A DNA stretch of 9,328 bases from an uncultured Lachnoanaerobaculum sp. (GTDB lineage Bacteria; Bacillota; Clostridia; Lachnospirales; Lachnospiraceae). This document shows positions 8,045 through 9,328 of the stretch, one piece after another. The translations under genes and the position numbers were made by a program. The notes beneath the pieces were generated by a model, which was not told the DNA's origin, made no database searches, and saw only the letters and a list, made by a program, of their open reading frames with translations. Where the stretch lies: positions 1 through 9,328 of the forward strand of contig NZ_CALLVU010000166.1 of the NCBI RefSeq assembly GCF_938015485.1. The letters run 5' to 3'. Each line of letters begins with the position of its first letter. Position 1 is the stretch's first letter.

Positions 8045-8052
8045 AAATAAAC

Positions 8053-8069
8053 CACCCGCTATGCGGGTG
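8053..8069. repeat. Left-end (LE) recognition hairpin of the IS
   Basis: CACCCGC-TAT-GCGGGTG is a perfect 7-bp stem with a 3-base loop. Its 5' arm and flank (AAACCACCCG) match the right-end hairpin, so both are the likely TnpA binding structures on the single strand. The A-rich bases just 5' of it are the expected position of the guide that pairs with the left cleavage site. Confidence 0.7.
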
Positions 8070-8101
8070 CGCATCGAAGGTTATACCGTCATAACAAAAA
8101 C

Positions 8102-8155
8102 ACTCCAAACGAGTTACAATATAGGTGTTCAAGCCAATTGTAAAGCGGAAGGAGT
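8102..8155 (+). promoter_or_regulatory. Hairpin that can sequester the tnpA ribosome-binding site
   Basis: An outer stem pairs ACTCC (8102-8106) with GGAGT (8151-8155), covering most of the Shine-Dalgarno AAGGAG (8149-8154). An inner perfect 7-bp stem pairs TTACAAT (8114-8120) with ATTGTAA (8137-8143). A few GG/CC pairs are possible in the 16-base apical loop. IS200 of enterobacteria is known to hold its transposase translation down with a leader hairpin over the ribosome site, so this arrangement has precedent. Pairing was read by eye and its energy was not computed. Confidence 0.55.
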
Positions 8156-8162
8156 TAAGACT

Positions 8163-8627
8163 ATGGCGCAAAAAGCTCACAGTTTATCACATACAAAATG
8201 GATGTGTAAGTACCACATTGTATTTACACCTAAGTATAGACGAAAAATAATCTATAATCAATATAGGAGTAGTCTGGGAGAGATTTTTCATAGACTATGC
8301 CAATATAAAGGCGTTGAAATAATAGAAGGCCACTTAATGCCAGATCATGTCCATATGTTAGTAAGTATTCCACCACGAATGAGTGTAGCTAGTTTTATGG
8401 GATATTTAAAAGGTAAAAGTGCATTAATGATGTTTGATAAACACGCCAATTTAAAATATAAATTTGGGAACAGACATTTTTGGGCAGAAGGTTATTATGT
8501 AAGTACGGTAGGACTTAATGAAGCCACAATTAAGAAATATATTCAGGAACAAGAGAAGCATGATATCGCTTTGGATAAATTAAGCGTGAAAGAATATGAA
8601 AATCCCTTTAGGGATAACGGTAAGTAA
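8163..8627 (+). CDS. tnpA: IS200-family Y1 (HUH) transposase TnpA
   Basis: This encodes 154 residues, the usual size for IS200-type TnpA (about 150-155). ATG 8163 has AAGGAG (8149-8154) 8 bases upstream; in-frame upstream codons run through the LE hairpin and are not protein-like. Seen: the N-terminal W-M-C-K-Y-H-I-V-F-T-P-K-Y-R strand, the metal-binding HUH motif HVH (H62, H64) within LMPDHVHMLVSIPP, the helix segment SFMGYLKGKSALMMF, and NEATIKKYIQEQ with the catalytic tyrosine Y126. It acts as a dimer that cuts and rejoins single-stranded DNA at the IS ends through 5'-phosphotyrosine links, favouring replication-fork lagging strands. All catalytic residues are present, so the enzyme is probably active. 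Translation is likely kept low by the leader hairpin at 8102-8155. No separate promoter is obvious. Confidence 0.95.
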   Translation: MAQKAHSLSHTKWMCKYHIVFTPKYRRKIIYNQYRSSLGEIFHRLCQYKGVEIIEGHLMPDHVHMLVSIPPRMSVASFMGYLKGKSALMMFDKHANLKYKFGNRHFWAEGYYVSTVGLNEATIKKYIQEQEKHDIALDKLSVKEYENPFRDNGK

Positions 8628-8634
8628 TGCGAAT

Positions 8635-8734
8635 GCCTCTTTGAGAGGCTTGTGACGAGTCAAAAGCAATAAGGCTTGAACAAAGTGAAAGCCAGCGTCT
8701 TTAGGCGCTGGCTGGTAATATGGGCTTATAGCCC
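8635..8734 (+). other. Structured 3' region of the IS (possible non-coding RNA)
   Basis: Three hairpins lie between the tnpA stop and the right-end hairpin: GCCTCT-TTG-AGAGGC (8635-8649); a 10-bp stem AGCCAGCGTC-TTTA-GGCGCTGGCT (8690-8713, one wobble); and GGGCT-TAT-AGCCC (8722-8734). None is followed by a T-run, so they are not ordinary terminators. A chain of hairpins running into the right end resembles the layout of omegaRNAs made from IS605-type right ends, but no tnpB is present. It could equally be DNA-level or mRNA-protecting structure. No function is claimed. Confidence 0.5.
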
Positions 8735-8742
8735 TTGATCAA

Positions 8743-8763
8743 ACCACCCGTTAGACGGGTGGT
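8743..8763. repeat. Right-end (RE) recognition hairpin of the IS
   Basis: ACCACCCGT-TAG-ACGGGTGGT is a perfect 9-bp stem with a 3-base loop. The 5' flank ATCA (8739-8742) could pair with TGAT (8766-8769) on the 3' side, which fits the guide-to-cleavage-site pairing expected at a right end. The right tip is therefore placed at roughly 8766-8773. Confidence 0.75.
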
Positions 8764-8800
8764 CATGATTTTGTTTAAAAAATAAATAAGTATTTAATAG

Positions 8801-9328
8801 ATAGGATAATTGAGAAAAGAGAAGGAGAATGGGGTAGTGAGAAAGGCAATCGAGCTTTGGAAGCTGTGACAGGTGATTACATTGTCTTTGTGAATAATGA
8901 TGATTAGCTAGAGTTAGACCATATCCAAAGCCTTTATGATTTATTGAAAAAAACGGATGCAGATATTGCAATTGGTAATTTCATTCAGTTTATTGAAGGT
9001 CAGGGGAGTTTTTTAATCCATGTGGGTGCAGACAACTATTTTGAACAAGTGTACAGCTCTTTCGATTGGTTCCATCATCAATATGATGGAAAGTATAATA
9101 TTAGTCAATGTTTTACAGTTCCGTGGGCAAAACTCTATAAAGCAGAGCTTTTCAAGGATATTGTTTATCCAACGAATCAGAAGGTAGAGGATGATTATAC
9201 GACCTATAAGGTTTACCTTCAAGCAGATAAGATTGCCTATATGAATAAAGCCATTTATATTCATAGAAAACGCTCCACAAGTGTGACGAGAACAGTTAAT
9301 CTTGCAGATGTTTATCCTTTAAAGAGTA
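8801..9328 (+). pseudogene. Decayed family-2 glycosyltransferase (5' truncated, frameshifted, amber stop; runs off the window)
   Basis: From 8848 the frame reads NRALEAVTGDYIVFVNNDD, then a TAG stop at 8905-8907, then LELDHIQSLYDLL and stays open to the end of the window. GT2 enzymes usually read DSDDW here: the stop stands where tryptophan (TGG) is expected, and the metal-binding aspartate has become asparagine (NNDD). Just upstream, a KENG..KA-like stretch (8822-8848) lies in another frame, so a small deletion has shifted the frame. The first 60 or so residues of a normal GT2, with the nucleotide-sugar-binding strand, are absent. Later parts look normal (VPWAKLYKAELFKDI, VEDDYTTYKVYLQA, IYIHRKRSTSVT). 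Intact relatives add sugars to capsule, teichoic or other surface polysaccharides. The 5' loss may relate to the IS or to the ICE cargo junction. Confidence 0.8.

Larger units (their letters stand above)
8008..8770 (+). mobile_element. IS200-type insertion sequence (IS200/IS605 family, tnpA only); approximate ends
   Basis: The element has one Y1 transposase gene (8163-8627) and hairpins near both ends that share AAACCACCCG (8049-8058 and 8741-8750). There are no terminal inverted repeats and no visible target duplication, as expected for this family. Elements of this type move as single-stranded circles, with the transposase recognising the subterminal hairpins and cutting at short flanking tetra- or pentanucleotides. 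The right tip should lie within about 10 bases after 8763. The left tip is uncertain: anywhere from just after the hsdM terminator (about 8001) to about 8048. No tnpB accessory gene is present. It lies between the RM operon and a broken glycosyltransferase gene. Confidence 0.8.

Noticed and set aside
7992..8162. Upstream extension of the tnpA frame by 57 residues
   Set aside because: It starts in the hsdM terminator and runs through the IS left-end hairpins. IS200 TnpA proteins are about 150 residues and begin near 8163.
8049..8763. CRISPR-like repeats from the AAACCACCCG pair
   Set aside because: There are only two copies, about 690 bases apart, each at an IS-end hairpin; this is IS architecture.
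8905..8907. TAG in the glycosyltransferase as a recoded sense codon
   Set aside because: Only one isolated TAG is seen, alongside a frameshift, a lost metal-binding residue and a missing 5' end. Plain pseudogene decay explains it.
8726..9264. Minus-strand open frames near the right edge
   Set aside because: One crosses the IS right end and the other lies opposite the glycosyltransferase remnant. Neither resembles a known protein.
1..9328. ICE attachment site, integrase, tRNA or rRNA genes
   Set aside because: I saw no recombinase gene, no tRNA-like cloverleaf and no direct repeat pair that would mark an element end.

Overview
The window looks like part of a low-GC Bacillota (Firmicutes) genome. 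It seems to lie where the 3' end of an integrative and conjugative element (ICE) core meets accessory cargo. The evidence is A/T-rich coding sequence, strong GGAGG-type ribosome sites, and an ICE-type giant helicase protein followed by an OB-fold single-strand-binding-like protein. The glycosyltransferase remnant at the right edge resembles surface-polysaccharide enzymes common in streptococci and clostridia. Genus cannot be decided from this sequence alone.

Layout, all genes on the + strand. (1) 3-2132: C-terminal 709 residues of a very large SNF2-type helicase protein whose start lies upstream. (2) 2189-2848: a 219-residue OB-fold protein, followed by a strong terminator with a TTCG tetraloop. 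(3) 2894-2966: a promoter with an extended -10 box and a 17-bp palindrome in its spacer. (4) 2967-7960: a compact cluster of a 71-residue XRE-type regulator, hsdR and hsdM, with gaps of 1 and 10 bases, closed by a 12-bp-stem terminator. (5) About 8008-8770: an IS200-type insertion sequence with a single Y1/HUH transposase, end hairpins, a hairpin that can sequester the transposase ribosome site, and a structured 3' region. (6) About 8801-9328: a decayed family-2 glycosyltransferase that continues past the window.

How the parts fit. The first two genes belong to the transfer or maintenance functions of the ICE. They share a short C-terminal motif (S-I/V-L-G-x-I-K-x-F followed by a charged tail), which suggests a common partner. 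The XRE-hsdR-hsdM cluster is a type I restriction-modification cargo, probably autoregulated through the palindromic promoter. It has no visible hsdS specificity gene: a terminator and an IS sit where hsdS would be expected. Without a specificity subunit supplied from elsewhere, the system should neither methylate nor cut in a sequence-specific way.

I found no convincing wholly new multi-gene system. The points most worth a second look are the shared C-terminal motif, the missing hsdS, and the RNA-level architecture of the IS (a hairpin over the ribosome site, a 10-base complementarity between its loop and the 3' region, and an omegaRNA-like 3' end without tnpB).
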